Shown piece after piece: positions 27,403 through 36,054 of a stretch of 64,000 bases of DNA. The notes under the pieces are model-generated. The model saw nothing but the letters and a program-made list of their open reading frames with translations, had not been told where the DNA came from and ran no database searches. The stretch comes from Micromonospora sp. WMMD1120. Its GTDB lineage: Bacteria; Actinomycetota; Actinomycetes; Mycobacteriales; Micromonosporaceae. Both the position numbers and the translations under genes were made by a program. The stretch's first letter is position 1. Each line of letters begins with the position of its first letter. The DNA lies in NCBI RefSeq assembly GCF_029626235.1, contig NZ_JARUBO010000005.1, forward strand, positions 5,056,001 to 5,120,000, in the 5' to 3' direction.

Positions 27403-28152
27403 TCAACCGGTGGCGCGTGCCACGTAGACCGTGTTGGCCGACTCTCCGCCGGTCAGCGGGTTGGCGAACGGCACGACGTGCGCCCGGGCGTCCGCGAACA
27501 CCTCGGTGAGCGCCGCGAGGAAATCGGCGTCCGGCGGATCGTCCGACCAGAGCGCGAAGATCCCCGCCGGACGGAGCGACGCGGCCAGGCGGCGCAACCC
27601 GGCCGGCAGGTAGAACCCCGCGTGACTCGGGTGCAGCACGTTGCGGGGGGAGTGGTCGACGTCGAGCAGCACCGCGTCGAACCGCCGGCCGGGCGCCTGC
27701 GCGTCGAAGCCCGTCTCCCCGGCCACCGCGGCGAAGAAGTCGGCCTGGACGAAACGGGTCCGCGGGTCCTCGGCCAGCCCCGCCGCGAACGGCAGCAGCC
27801 CTCGCCGGTGCCAGTCGATCACGTCCTCGATCGCCTCCACCACCAGCAGCGACCGCACCCGTGGGTCGCTCAGCGTCGTGCAGGCGGTGTAGCCCAGCCC
27901 GAGACCGCCCACCACCACGTCCAGCGCGTCACCGGCCATCTCGGCGAGGCCGAGCCGGGCAAGCTCGATCTCCGCGACCGGGAAGAGACTGGACATCAGG
28001 AACTCGTCGTCGAGCTTGACCTCGTACACCTCGACCTGGAGCGCCGGGTCCCGGCGTCGGCGCAGGCTGATCGCGCCGATCGGGGTTTCCCGCCAGGCCA
28101 GCTCCTCGAAACGCGCACCCACCGGGGCCCTCTCGCCGTCGGATTCGTCCAC
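27403..28152 (-). CDS. Spermidine-synthase-like methyltransferase-fold protein
   Basis: 249 aa. The Rossmann motif is DVVVGGLGLGYTACTTL, followed by LLVVEAIEDVIDWHRRGLLP, RFVQADFFA and FDAVLLDVDHSPRNVLHPSH, which are landmarks of the spermidine-synthase family. The aminopropyltransferase active-site Asp pattern is incomplete, so the true reaction is uncertain. GTG 28152 was chosen because longer versions overlap the start of the divergent eccB gene. Confidence 0.78.
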   Translation of the reverse strand: MDESDGERAPVGARFEELAWRETPIGAISLRRRRDPALQVEVYEVKLDDEFLMSSLFPVAEIELARLGLAEMAGDALDVVVGGLGLGYTACTTLSDPRVRSLLVVEAIEDVIDWHRRGLLPFAAGLAEDPRTRFVQADFFAAVAGETGFDAQAPGRRFDAVLLDVDHSPRNVLHPSHAGFYLPAGLRRLAASLRPAGIFALWSDDPPDADFLAALTEVFADARAHVVPFANPLTGGESANTVYVARATG

Positions 28153-28252
28153 GGATGGTAGCGGTTGCCCCGGGACGGGCGACCACGCAGGGTCCGCGCG
28201 ACATCGACGCACCGCATATCCTGTGGCCGGCCGATCCACCGGAGGGGACCTC

Positions 28253-29632
28253 ATGCCGTCGCGGCAGGACCAGCTGCACTCCTACCAGTTCAGCGTCCAG
28301 CGGGCCGTCGCGGCCCTGGTCATGCGGGAGACCGATCCCGCGCAGTCGCCGTTTTGGCGGCTGGCCGGGGCCGGGCTGGCCAGCATCCTGGTGGCGGCGA
28401 TCCTGCTGGGTGGGTTCGCGCTCTACGGACTGTTCGCCGGCGGCGGCAAGGGTTGGCGCGACTCCGGCGCGGTGATCGTCGAGAAGGAGTCCGGCGCGCG
28501 GTTCGTCTATCGGGACCAGAAGCTGCACCCGGTGCTCAACTACGCCTCGGCGCTGCTCATCGTGGGCGCGGACCGGTCGAAGACAGTGCTGGTGTCCCGG
28601 CGGGCCATCGACGGGGTGCCGCGCGGGCTGCCGCTGGGCATCGCCGACGCGCCCGACTCGCTGCCCGCCCCCAACCGGCTGGCCAGCACGGCGTGGACCG
28701 TCTGCTCCACGCCCGCGGCCGGCGCGGACCCGCCCCGCTCCGCGCTGCTGATCGGGACCGAGCCCGCCGGTGGCCGGTCGCTGGGCGACGACGCCCTGCT
28801 GCTACGCCACCCCGACGGCGGGCTGCACCTGGTCTGGCACCAACGGCGCTATCTCGTCCGCGATCCCAGCCGGGTGCTGGCCGCGCTCGCCACCACCCGC
28901 GCCCAGGCGGTGCCGGTGGCGCCCGCCCTGCTCAACTCGCTGCCGGCCGGCGCCGATCTCGCCCCGCTCGACCTGCCCCGGCTGGGGCGTCCGGCCACGC
29001 GGGTGCCGGACGCCACCGTCGGCACCGTCTACCTGGTGAGCAACTCCGGAGGCGGGCGGCAGTACGCGGTGGCGCTCGACGCCGGCCTGGCCGGCATCAC
29101 CGAGTTGCAGGCCGGGCTGCTGCTGGCCCGCACCGGCCAGGGGGAGCCGCTGCCGATGACATTGGGTCGCTTCGCCGCGCTGCCCACGGTGCCCGACCTC
29201 GCCCCGACCGGTCCACACGCCCCACCGCCGACTCCACCCCGGCTGGCGCCCGGTGACGACCGCGCGCTCTGCACCCGGGTCGCCGCCGACGACGGGCTCG
29301 GCGAGGTGCGCTGGGGCGTACCGCTGCCGGACCTGACGGCCACGCCACGCACCGCACCCACCGGCGGCGCGGCGCCGGCCGACCACGTGGTGGTGGAGCC
29401 GGGGCGCGGCGCGCTGGTGGAGGCCGCCGCGGCGCCGGGCGCGACCGGCGGCGCGGTGTCGGTGGTCACCGACCTGGGCCGACGGTACGTGCTGGCGGAC
29501 CGGGAGGTGCTCGCGATGCTGGGTTACCGCGACGTGCGCCCGCTGCGGCTGCCGGCCGGCCTGGTCAGCCTGGTGCCGGCCGGCGCCACCCTGGACCCGG
29601 CCGCGGCCCGGGCCGTGGCCGACACGAACTGA
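28253..29632 (+). CDS. eccB: Type VII secretion protein EccB
   Basis: 459 aa. It opens PSRQDQLHSYQFSVQRAVAA and LVMRETDPAQSPFWRLAGAG, the standard EccB N-terminus, with one membrane helix at about 40-63 (LASILVAAILLGGFALYGLF). The large remainder is the exported repeat domain that assembles the periplasmic side of the ESX complex. ATG 28253 follows GGAGGGGA. No eccC, eccD, eccE, mycP or esx genes are in the surrounding 60 kb, so this is an isolated copy. Confidence 0.9.
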   Translation: MPSRQDQLHSYQFSVQRAVAALVMRETDPAQSPFWRLAGAGLASILVAAILLGGFALYGLFAGGGKGWRDSGAVIVEKESGARFVYRDQKLHPVLNYASALLIVGADRSKTVLVSRRAIDGVPRGLPLGIADAPDSLPAPNRLASTAWTVCSTPAAGADPPRSALLIGTEPAGGRSLGDDALLLRHPDGGLHLVWHQRRYLVRDPSRVLAALATTRAQAVPVAPALLNSLPAGADLAPLDLPRLGRPATRVPDATVGTVYLVSNSGGGRQYAVALDAGLAGITELQAGLLLARTGQGEPLPMTLGRFAALPTVPDLAPTGPHAPPPTPPRLAPGDDRALCTRVAADDGLGEVRWGVPLPDLTATPRTAPTGGAAPADHVVVEPGRGALVEAAAAPGATGGAVSVVTDLGRRYVLADREVLAMLGYRDVRPLRLPAGLVSLVPAGATLDPAAARAVADTN

Positions 29633-29648
29633 GCCGGAGAGCCCGGTG

Positions 29649-30251
29649 TCAGGCCGGACGGCGCAGCACGCTGACCGCGAACGAGGCGTCGTCGCGCCAC
29701 GGGCGCAGGTCCCAGGTCGCGAAGCGGTGCTCCACGCGCAGCCCGCCGGCCACCGCGTCGGCGTCGAACGCGGTCAGCGGGTAGCCCCGTTCGGTGCCGA
29801 AGCCCACGGTCAGCACCCCGTCCGGTCGCAGGTGGCGGGCGACGCGGCGCAGCACCTCCGGTTCGGTGCCGACGGCGACGAAGGCGAGCACGTTGCCGGC
29901 CAGCACCGCCGCGTCGAAGGGCTCCGTCTCACCCAGCGCGGGCAGATCTAGCTCGGCGAGGTCGGCGACCAGCCACGTCGGGCCCGGATAGTCGGCGCGG
30001 GCCGCCGCCACCAGCGCCGGGTCGGCGTCGACCCCCACCACCGTGTGCCCACGCTGCGCCAGCGCGGCACCGACCCGGCCGGTGCCGCTGCCGGCGTCGA
30101 GGATCCGGGAGCCGGGCGCCACCAGGGTGTCGACCAGGCGGGCCTCGCCGGCCAGGTCCGCTCCCTCGGCGGCCAGCTTGCGGAACCGGTCGATGTACCA
30201 CTGCGAGTGCTCGGGGCCGGTGTCGGTAGCCCAGCGGGTCGGGTTGGCCAT
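29649..30251 (-). CDS. Class I SAM-dependent methyltransferase
   Basis: 200 aa. The SAM-binding motif I is ILDAGSGTGRVGAALAQRGH, then VVGVDADPALVAAARADYPG and FDAAVLAGNVLAFV. It begins MANPTRWATDTGPEHSQWYI. Substrate unknown. The first 11 codons plus 24 upstream bases are duplicated almost exactly (57 of 58 bases) 1.8 kb away at 32029-32086. ATG 30251 has no strong ribosome site. Confidence 0.86.
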   Translation of the reverse strand: MANPTRWATDTGPEHSQWYIDRFRKLAAEGADLAGEARLVDTLVAPGSRILDAGSGTGRVGAALAQRGHTVVGVDADPALVAAARADYPGPTWLVADLAELDLPALGETEPFDAAVLAGNVLAFVAVGTEPEVLRRVARHLRPDGVLTVGFGTERGYPLTAFDADAVAGGLRVEHRFATWDLRPWRDDASFAVSVLRRPA

Positions 30252-30275
30252 GTGGCCACCGTAACCGGGCCGGTG
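30218..30275. repeat. 58-bp repeat, copy 1 (methyltransferase start)
   Basis: Spans the first 11 codons and the upstream 24 bases of the methyltransferase gene at 29649-30251. It matches 32029-32086 in the same orientation with one mismatch (tgg versus ggg after the cat). Confidence 0.9.
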
Positions 30276-30292
30276 GGGGATCGGCGCGGGAG

Positions 30293-30889
30293 TCAGGGCC
30301 GGCGGCGTGGGTCGGACCGAAGGCCGTCGAGGACGAACCCGATGTGCCGACGCCAGGCGCCGGTGTCGGCCTTCGGGTCGCTCCGCAGGATGCCGGAGTT
30401 CGCCAGGAAGATCGCGGTGAGGTCGGCGGGGCCGAAGTCCTGGCGTAGCGAACCGTCCTCCTGGGCCGCTTCGAGGAACGACGACGCGTGCACGACGGCG
30501 TCGTCGCACAGGCGAGCCAACTGCTCCGAGCCCGGGTACCGACGCGCCATGATGTCGTCGAGGGCGGGCAGGGTGGCCTGGAGTTCGAGCAGGCTCGTCA
30601 GGTAGAAGCGGAAACGGCTCCACGGGTCCGGAATGGCCCGGGCCTCGGCAGCGATGATCGCCATCTGCTCGGCCGCGATGATCGGGACGACAGCGTCGAT
30701 GAGCGCCTCTCGGGAGCCGAACCGGTTGTAGAGGGTGCCGGTACTGACACCGGCGGTGCGGGCCACCTCCTCCAGTGGCGCCCCGAGACCCTGCGCACGG
30801 AACACCTCAACGGCGGCGTTCGTGAGCTTTGCGCGGTTCTCGCGTGCGTCGCGCCGCAGCGTCGACCTGCCCGTTCCACCCGTTCCCAT
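30293..30889 (-). CDS. TetR-family transcriptional repressor
   Basis: 198 aa. The HTH is RAKLTNAAVEVFRAQGLGAP followed by LEEVARTAGVSTGTLYNRFG and SREALIDAVVP. The C-terminal effector domain contains ARRYPGSEQLARL. Divergent from the SDR gene; the 106 bp between them contains perfect inverted repeats of CCTCAAGTT, so it most likely represses the SDR gene and itself. Its effector may be the dehydrogenase substrate. Confidence 0.9.
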   Translation of the reverse strand: MGTGGTGRSTLRRDARENRAKLTNAAVEVFRAQGLGAPLEEVARTAGVSTGTLYNRFGSREALIDAVVPIIAAEQMAIIAAEARAIPDPWSRFRFYLTSLLELQATLPALDDIMARRYPGSEQLARLCDDAVVHASSFLEAAQEDGSLRQDFGPADLTAIFLANSGILRSDPKADTGAWRRHIGFVLDGLRSDPRRRP

Positions 30890-30918
30890 CCGCGACGACC
30901 TCCATAAGTTGATGGCAC

Positions 30919-30970
30919 CCTCAAGTTGATGCTAGCGTCGGTCGGGTCAACTTGAGGTAGTCCTCAAGTT
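30919..30970. promoter_or_regulatory. Multiple TetR operators between tetR and the SDR gene
   Basis: AACTTGAGG-tagt-CCTCAAGTT (30949-30970) is a perfect 9-bp inverted repeat. CCTCAAGTTGA (30919-30929) and TCAACTTGAGG (30947-30957) form a second perfect 11-bp pair that shares the middle arm. A partial fourth arm (ataagttgatgg) lies at about 30904-30915. Three to four half-sites suggest cooperative binding. Confidence 0.75.
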
Positions 30971-30995
30971 ATCACTCGACCTGGGGAGTTCAGAC

Positions 30996-31733
30996 ATGTC
31001 CAAGACCGTTGCGATCTTCGGCGCGGGAACCGGCCTCGGCCTCTCGGTGGCTCGACGGTTCGGCCGCGAGGGCTACCGGGTGGCTCTCGTCGGCCGCCGG
31101 CCGGACGCCCTCGACCGGCTCGTCGCCGAGCTGACGGCCGACGGCATCGAGGCGGCCGCGTTCCCGGCCGACCTGACGCGGACCGCCGAGGTGCCCGCAC
31201 TGCTCGCCGCGATCACCGCGCGCTACGGCGGCATCGACGTCGTCGAGTACGCGCCGATCACCACCGCGCCGTTCATTCCGGCGGCGGAGCTGACGCCGGA
31301 GGTCGCACAGGAGTTCGTGAACCTGTACCTGCTCACCCCGCTGGAGATCGTGCGTCAGGTCCTGCCCGCAATGATCGAACGCGGCGACGGCGGCATCCTC
31401 ATCACGCAGGGCGCCACGGCGGTCAACCCGGCACCCTTCATGAGCGGCGTCGGACCGGCGATGGCGGCGGCCCGCAACTACCTGCACAGCTTGCACGGCG
31501 AGGTCGCCGGCAAGGGCGTCTACGTCGGCACCTTGATGGTCAACGCCATGATCCTGGGCAGCGCCGGACACCGGGCGATGACCGCTGGCGAGCTGGGTGT
31601 CGACCTGCCCCAGGGCGTCGAGATCCCCACTGTCGACCCGGTCGACCTCGCCGACCTGCTGTGGAAGCTGCTCATTACCCGCGACCGCATCGAGGTGGTG
31701 CACCCCGACGTCGACTACAGCAACGCCCGCTGA
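30996..31733 (+). CDS. Short-chain dehydrogenase/reductase
   Basis: 245 aa. The cofactor motif is VAIFGAGTGLGLSVARRFGR (GxxxGxG) with VALVGRR after it; ADLT follows. The usual SDR catalytic Tyr-xxx-Lys is not evident: the expected region reads GVGPAMAAARNYLHSLHGEV, so Tyr may be displaced or lost. It is probably a classical-fold reductase with an atypical active site, or a non-catalytic SDR. ATG 30996 follows GGGGAG. Repressed, by inference, by the divergent TetR. A 15-bp stem terminator follows. Confidence 0.85.
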   Translation: MSKTVAIFGAGTGLGLSVARRFGREGYRVALVGRRPDALDRLVAELTADGIEAAAFPADLTRTAEVPALLAAITARYGGIDVVEYAPITTAPFIPAAELTPEVAQEFVNLYLLTPLEIVRQVLPAMIERGDGGILITQGATAVNPAPFMSGVGPAMAAARNYLHSLHGEVAGKGVYVGTLMVNAMILGSAGHRAMTAGELGVDLPQGVEIPTVDPVDLADLLWKLLITRDRIEVVHPDVDYSNAR

Positions 31734-31744
31734 GCACGCCGAGC

Positions 31745-31778
31745 GGGCGCTGAGCGGCGCCGCCGCCGCTCAGCGCCC
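31745..31778 (+). terminator. Terminator hairpin after the SDR gene
   Basis: gggcgctgagcggcg-ccgc-cgccgctcagcgccc: a perfect 15-bp stem with a 4-base loop, 11 bp after the stop. Confidence 0.75.
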
Positions 31779-31786
31779 GATGGGAA

Positions 31787-32024
31787 TCCCTCAGCCCTTC
31801 TCCGCGCCACCGGTCAGACCCTCGGTCAGCAGCCGTTCGCTGGCGAAGACGAGGAGGACTGCACAGTCGGGCCACCGCATACGCGCCGGGGATCGCCACC
31901 GCCAGGGTGAGCACCGTCGCCGCGACGGCCACCAGCCCGCTGTTGCGGATGAAGGTGAGCAAGCCCTGGCCGCCGTCGGTGGTCGCCCGCAGCACCTCGG
32001 CGTACGTGGCCCACCGTCAGCTCG
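31787..32024 (-). pseudogene. Internally deleted copy of the carbohydrate ABC permease gene
   Basis: 31787-31855 matches the 3' end of the permease at 32844-33710 (FASERLLTEGLTGGAEKG). 31873-32024 matches its 5' part (TADGGQGFLTFIRNSGLV region, then LTLAVAIPGAYAVARL). About 500 bp in between is missing and the frame is broken. The copy runs in the same orientation and ends next to the 58-bp methyltransferase repeat. Confidence 0.88.
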
Positions 32025-32028
32025 GGAT

Positions 32029-32086
32029 CGGTGTCGGTAGCCCAGCGGGTCGGGTTGGCCATGGGGCCACCGTAACCGGGCCGGTG
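32029..32086. repeat. 58-bp repeat, copy 2 (methyltransferase fragment)
   Basis: 57 of 58 bases match 30218-30275. On the minus strand it would start MANPTRWATDTDPE and then run out of frame into the permease fragment. This places a methyltransferase start codon directly against a permease remnant. Confidence 0.9.
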
Positions 32087-32117
32087 CGGGCCCGACGGGC
32101 GACCCGGGACAGCCGGA

Positions 32118-32732
32118 TCAGGGCAGCCGGGCCACCGTGATGAACTCGTTGTAGGTGAACACCCGCCCGAGCGGCCGGGCGAACGGGAACGAATACTGTC
32201 TGGTGACGGTCAGGCCCAGCTCCCGACACACCTGCGCCGCCTCCTCGAAGCCCACGAACCGGACGTGCGAGGCGTCGCTGGCGAACCCGCGCTCCTGCGG
32301 GGTGATGAACACGGCCTGCCCCCCGGAGCGCACATACGGCAGGTAGGACGAGATGACCTCGAGCGCCTGCTCGGCCGGCATGTGTTCCAGCAGGTGCGCG
32401 GCGAGCATCGAGTCGAACGCGTCGGGTCGGGCGTGCGGGCTGTCCTTGAACTCCTCAACCGTGTACGCCTCGAACCCGGCGGCCCGCGAGTGCGCCACCG
32501 AGGTGGGGTTGTGGTCGACACCGACGCCGTGGCCATCCAGGTTGGCGAGGTTGCGGCCCAGGCCGGAGCCGACGTCCAGGGTGTGGCCGAGGTTGAGCCG
32601 GCGCAGGTTCCACCGGTACGGCGCCTGCACGTCTAGCACCCGCTTCCAACGGGCGCCACCGAGGCGTTGCAGCCGGTCGGTGTAATCCTCACCCGCTGTC
32701 TCGGTCGGGCTGGTCCGTCGTGGCTGGCTCAT
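32118..32732 (-). CDS. Class I SAM-dependent methyltransferase (second, unrelated copy)
   Basis: 204 aa. The SAM motif is HTLDVGSGLGRNLANLDGHG, then VGVDHNPTSVAHSRAAGFEA, and DAFDSMLAAHLLEHMPAEQA for the acidic and catalytic loops; it ends NEFITVARLP. The N-terminus SPTETAGEDYTDRLQRLGGA is distinctive. This group is found beside glycosyltransferases and cell-envelope genes, but no such genes are next to it here. The substrate is unknown. Confidence 0.85.
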   Translation of the reverse strand: MSQPRRTSPTETAGEDYTDRLQRLGGARWKRVLDVQAPYRWNLRRLNLGHTLDVGSGLGRNLANLDGHGVGVDHNPTSVAHSRAAGFEAYTVEEFKDSPHARPDAFDSMLAAHLLEHMPAEQALEVISSYLPYVRSGGQAVFITPQERGFASDASHVRFVGFEEAAQVCRELGLTVTRQYSFPFARPLGRVFTYNEFITVARLP

Positions 32733-32802
32733 GCGCCGGCTCCCTCAGCTGTGCCGTGGATTAGGACGTGCCGATGGTACGGACATGGGGCTGTTTGTGG
32801 TA

Positions 32803-32837
32803 GGCGTCACACACGGGCGTGTCCGGACTGTGACGCC
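32803..32837 (-). terminator. Hairpin after the ABC permease operon
   Basis: ggcgtcaca (32803-32811) pairs perfectly with tgtgacgcc (32829-32837), lying just past the stop of the last permease gene of the minus-strand operon. Confidence 0.5.
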
Positions 32838-32843
32838 ATCCCC

Positions 32844-33710
32844 TCAGCCCTTCTCCGCGCCGCCGGTCAGACCCTCGGTGAGCAGCCGCTCACTGGCGAA
32901 GAAGAGGATCACGATGGGCAGGGTGAGCACCACCGACCCGGCCATCAGCACCGTCTTGGGCACCTCCACCCCGTCGGCGAGCAGCGACAGCCCGAGCGAC
33001 ACCGTCCACCGGTCCGGCTTGTCGACCAGGAACAGCAGGGCGAAGAGGAACTCGTTCCAGGCGATCATGAAGTCGTACAGCGCGACCGCCATGATCGACG
33101 GCAGGGCCAGGGGCAGGCTGACCCGCCGGATGATGCCGAGCCGACCGGCCCCGTCGATGGCGGCGGACTCCTCCAGACTGACCGGGATCGTCTCGAAGTA
33201 GTTCTTCAGCATGTAGACCGACACCGGCAACGTCTGCGAGATGTAGACCAGCACCAGACCGAACAGCGAACCGCGCAGCCCGGCCCGGGTGAAGACCACG
33301 AACAGCGGGATCGCGATGACGATCGACGGGAACAGGTAGACCGCGAGGAACAGGAAGTCGACCTGCCGCCGACCGAAGAACCGCAGCCGGGCCACCGCGT
33401 ACGCGCCGGGGATCGCCACCGCCAGGGTGAGCGCCGTCGCCGCGATCGCCACCAGCCCGCTGTTGCGGATGAAGGTCAGGAAACCCTGGCCGCCGTCCGC
33501 GGTGGCCTTGAGCACCTCGGCGTACGTGGCCACGGTCAGCTCACCGAAGCCGACCACGAGCGCGCCGGGGTCGAGCAGCAGCCGCTCGATCGGGCGTACC
33601 GACAGGAGCAGCATGTAATAGAAGGGGAAGGCCGTGACCAGCAGGAACACGGCGATCGTCAGGCGGCGCAGCCAGCGCAGGCCCACCGTCTCGACAGCGT
33701 CCCGGTCCAT
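32844..33710 (-). CDS. Carbohydrate ABC transporter permease (MalG-like)
   Basis: 288 aa, six membrane helices. The ABC2-type loop reads EESAAIDGAGRLGIIRRVSL, then PLALPSIMAVALYDF, the EAA motif of binding-protein-dependent sugar permeases. It starts at ATG 33710 (MDRDAVETVG), overlapping the upstream permease by ATGA. A decayed partial copy of this gene lies 0.8 kb away (31787-32024). No ATPase gene is adjacent. Confidence 0.92.
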   Translation of the reverse strand: MDRDAVETVGLRWLRRLTIAVFLLVTAFPFYYMLLLSVRPIERLLLDPGALVVGFGELTVATYAEVLKATADGGQGFLTFIRNSGLVAIAATALTLAVAIPGAYAVARLRFFGRRQVDFLFLAVYLFPSIVIAIPLFVVFTRAGLRGSLFGLVLVYISQTLPVSVYMLKNYFETIPVSLEESAAIDGAGRLGIIRRVSLPLALPSIMAVALYDFMIAWNEFLFALLFLVDKPDRWTVSLGLSLLADGVEVPKTVLMAGSVVLTLPIVILFFASERLLTEGLTGGAEKG

Positions 33711-34663
33711 CAGCCGACTCTCCTTCCGAAGAAGCGCAGATAGATCAGCACGAACACGATGAGCACCACGGCCAACACCACCGCCTGCGCGGCGGCGGCG
33801 CCGATGTCGGTGCGGGCGGTGAGGAACTCGTACACCCGCACGCTGACCACCTCGGTGCCGGCCGCGCCACCGGTGAGCAGATAGACGTCGTCGAACTTGT
33901 TGAACGTCATGATGAAGCGCAGCACACCCAGCAGGGCGATCACCGGCAGCAGTTGGGGCAGCAGGATGTGCCGGAAGCGTTGGGTGGGTGTGGCGCCGTC
34001 GACGCGGGCGGCCTCCTCCAGCTCGCCGGGGACCGCCTGGAGCCGGGCCAGCAGGAACAGGAACGCGAACGGGAAGTACCGCCACGCCTCGAAGACGATC
34101 ACGGTGGCCAGCGCTGTCGACTCCTGGGTGAGGAAGGGCACCGGGGCGTCCCAGCCGAGCAGGCGTTGCCCCCAGTGGTTGACGATGCCGAGCTGCGGGT
34201 CGAGCATCACCTGCCAGACGAACGTCACGGCGACCACCGGCGCCACGTACGGCAGCAGCATGGACGCCCGGACCAGGGTGCGCCCCCGGAACGGCCGGCG
34301 GACGACGAGGGCGGCGACCAGGCCCAGCGCTATCGACCCGACGGTGCCGCCGATGCTGTAGAGCAGCGTGACCCACAGCGTCTCGGCGAAGCCGGGGGTG
34401 TGCAGCACCCGGTCGATGTTGTCCATGGTGAACTCGCCGAACAGGCCGGTCTTGCGCAGCGTGGCGAGCCGGACCCGCTGAAAGGCGAGCACCACCGTCC
34501 ACACGATCGGGATGCCGATGACCGCGATGGTGACGAGCAGCGTCGGTGCGACGAGCGCGAGCCCGGCCCGGGACTCGCGGCGGCGCAGGGTCAGTGGCCG
34601 CCGGGGTGTCGCCGGCCGCTCCCGGACGGGGGAGCGGCCGGGGCCGGGCGCGGTGGTGGTCAA
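33710..34663 (-). CDS. Carbohydrate ABC transporter permease (MalF-like)
   Basis: 317 aa. A membrane permease with the EAA loop EEAARVDGATPTQRFRHILL and PQLLPVIALLG. TTG 34663 overlaps the SBP stop by four bases (TTGA), indicating tight translational coupling. The N-terminal 30 residues are cytoplasmic and arginine-rich. It forms the membrane channel with the 32844 permease. Confidence 0.92.
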   Translation of the reverse strand: MTTTAPGPGRSPVRERPATPRRPLTLRRRESRAGLALVAPTLLVTIAVIGIPIVWTVVLAFQRVRLATLRKTGLFGEFTMDNIDRVLHTPGFAETLWVTLLYSIGGTVGSIALGLVAALVVRRPFRGRTLVRASMLLPYVAPVVAVTFVWQVMLDPQLGIVNHWGQRLLGWDAPVPFLTQESTALATVIVFEAWRYFPFAFLFLLARLQAVPGELEEAARVDGATPTQRFRHILLPQLLPVIALLGVLRFIMTFNKFDDVYLLTGGAAGTEVVSVRVYEFLTARTDIGAAAAQAVVLAVVLIVFVLIYLRFFGRRVG

Positions 34664-36054
34664 TTGACACCGGCCTTGATGGCGTCGACGTCCTTCTTCG
34701 CCCGGTCGGCGGTGGCCACCGCGTCGGACTTGCCAGCGACCAGGTCGCCCAACGCCTTGGGGACCGGCAGCTCACCGAGCATCGCGCCGACGAGTTTGCC
34801 CTGCCCCTGGCTGAGGCCCCAGCGCTGGAAGGTGTCCGGGCTGCGGCGCAGCGTGGCCAGCACGTCGTCGCCGTAGACCTCGGCGAGGGGCTTCTTCGCG
34901 TCCACGCCGGCCTGGCTGGTGTTCCAGGCGGTGAGGTACGCCTCCGGCTCGGCGGGGGTGCCCTTGCGCACCGGGAACCGGCCCTCGGGGGACATCCCGA
35001 ACCAGCGCGGGTAGCCGTCGCCGAGCATGTACTCCACGAACGACTTCGCCGGGTCGGTCACCGCGCCGTCGAGCACCGCCCAGGAGCTGATCTCGCCGTA
35101 CTGGGCCGGCTCGGTGCCGTTCGGGCCCCTGATCGCGGTGACGAAGCCGCTGTTCTTCGCGAGGAACGCGGGGTCGGCCTGGCACTGCGGGCAGGTCGGC
35201 TTGGCGTCGGCGCGCAGGCCGGCCAGCTCGTCGAGGATGAACGGCGACCAGACCACCATGGCCGCCTTGCCGGCGAAGTAGGTGGCCCGGGTGGTGTCGA
35301 CGTCCTGCGCGCCCTTCACCGAGCTGGTGCGGATCAGGTCGCCGTAGAAGCGGAACGCCTCGACGCACGCCGGCGAGTCCAGCGTGACCGCGCCGGAGTC
35401 GTCGGCGAGCTGGCAGCCGTTGGCCAGGGCCAGGTGCTCGAAGGTCTGCTGGGTGAACACGTCGCTCGGGGCGGTCGCCGCGGTGATCCCGGCGACGCCA
35501 CCGGTGTTCAGTTTCGCGGCGGCGTCGGTGATCCGCTCGTACGTGTCGGGGACGGGCAGGTTGGCCGCGGCGAACAGGTCCTTGCGGTAGACGAGCAACT
35601 GCCCCCAGCCGTCGCTGGGCACGGCGAGCTGGGTGCCGTCGTCGGAGGTCAGCTCCAGCGCCCGGGGCGAGAACGTCTGCCGGCCCAGCGTGTCGACGAC
35701 CTCGGCGTTGGCCGTGGCGTGCAGCAGCTCGTTGCCGGCGAGCGTGCGGATGCCGGCGAGGGAGACCGACCCCACGACGTCGGGCAGGTCTCCGGCGGCG
35801 GCGTTGGCGGCGATCAGGGAGGGGAACTGGTCCTCGTTGACGGTCACGAGGTCGACCTGGACCCCGGTCTTGGCGGTGAAGTCGGCGACGATCGCCTTGG
35901 TGGCGGTGACCCGGTCGGCCACGTCCTCCAGGCTCCAGACGGTGATCTTCTTGCTGGTGCTGTCTGATTGGTCGTCCCCGCAGGCCAGCAGGGTGGACGC
36001 TGCCAGTGTCATGATCAGGGTGGTGGCGAGTATCCGCCTCGGAGGTGCTGACAT
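34660..36054 (-). CDS. Sugar ABC transporter solute-binding lipoprotein
   Basis: 464 aa. The signal ends in lipobox LLAC (about residues 21-25), after which ITVWSLEDVADRVTATKAIV and FTAKTGVQVDLVTVNEDQFP identify an extracellular family-1 solute-binding protein of the maltose type. The middle contains an unusual CPQCQADPAF cysteine pair. ATG 36054 follows GAGAGGAG. It heads the operon that continues with two permeases. The ligand is unknown, but the catabolic genes on the other strand suggest a glucosyl or mannosyl compound. Confidence 0.92.
   Translation of the reverse strand: MSAPPRRILATTLIMTLAASTLLACGDDQSDSTSKKITVWSLEDVADRVTATKAIVADFTAKTGVQVDLVTVNEDQFPSLIAANAAAGDLPDVVGSVSLAGIRTLAGNELLHATANAEVVDTLGRQTFSPRALELTSDDGTQLAVPSDGWGQLLVYRKDLFAAANLPVPDTYERITDAAAKLNTGGVAGITAATAPSDVFTQQTFEHLALANGCQLADDSGAVTLDSPACVEAFRFYGDLIRTSSVKGAQDVDTTRATYFAGKAAMVVWSPFILDELAGLRADAKPTCPQCQADPAFLAKNSGFVTAIRGPNGTEPAQYGEISSWAVLDGAVTDPAKSFVEYMLGDGYPRWFGMSPEGRFPVRKGTPAEPEAYLTAWNTSQAGVDAKKPLAEVYGDDVLATLRRSPDTFQRWGLSQGQGKLVGAMLGELPVPKALGDLVAGKSDAVATADRAKKDVDAIKAGVN

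Noticed and set aside
31826..32062. Fusion gene starting MANPTRW and continuing into permease-derived sequence
   Set aside because: The frame leaves the permease reading frame at once; it is the junction of two fragments, not a coding fusion.
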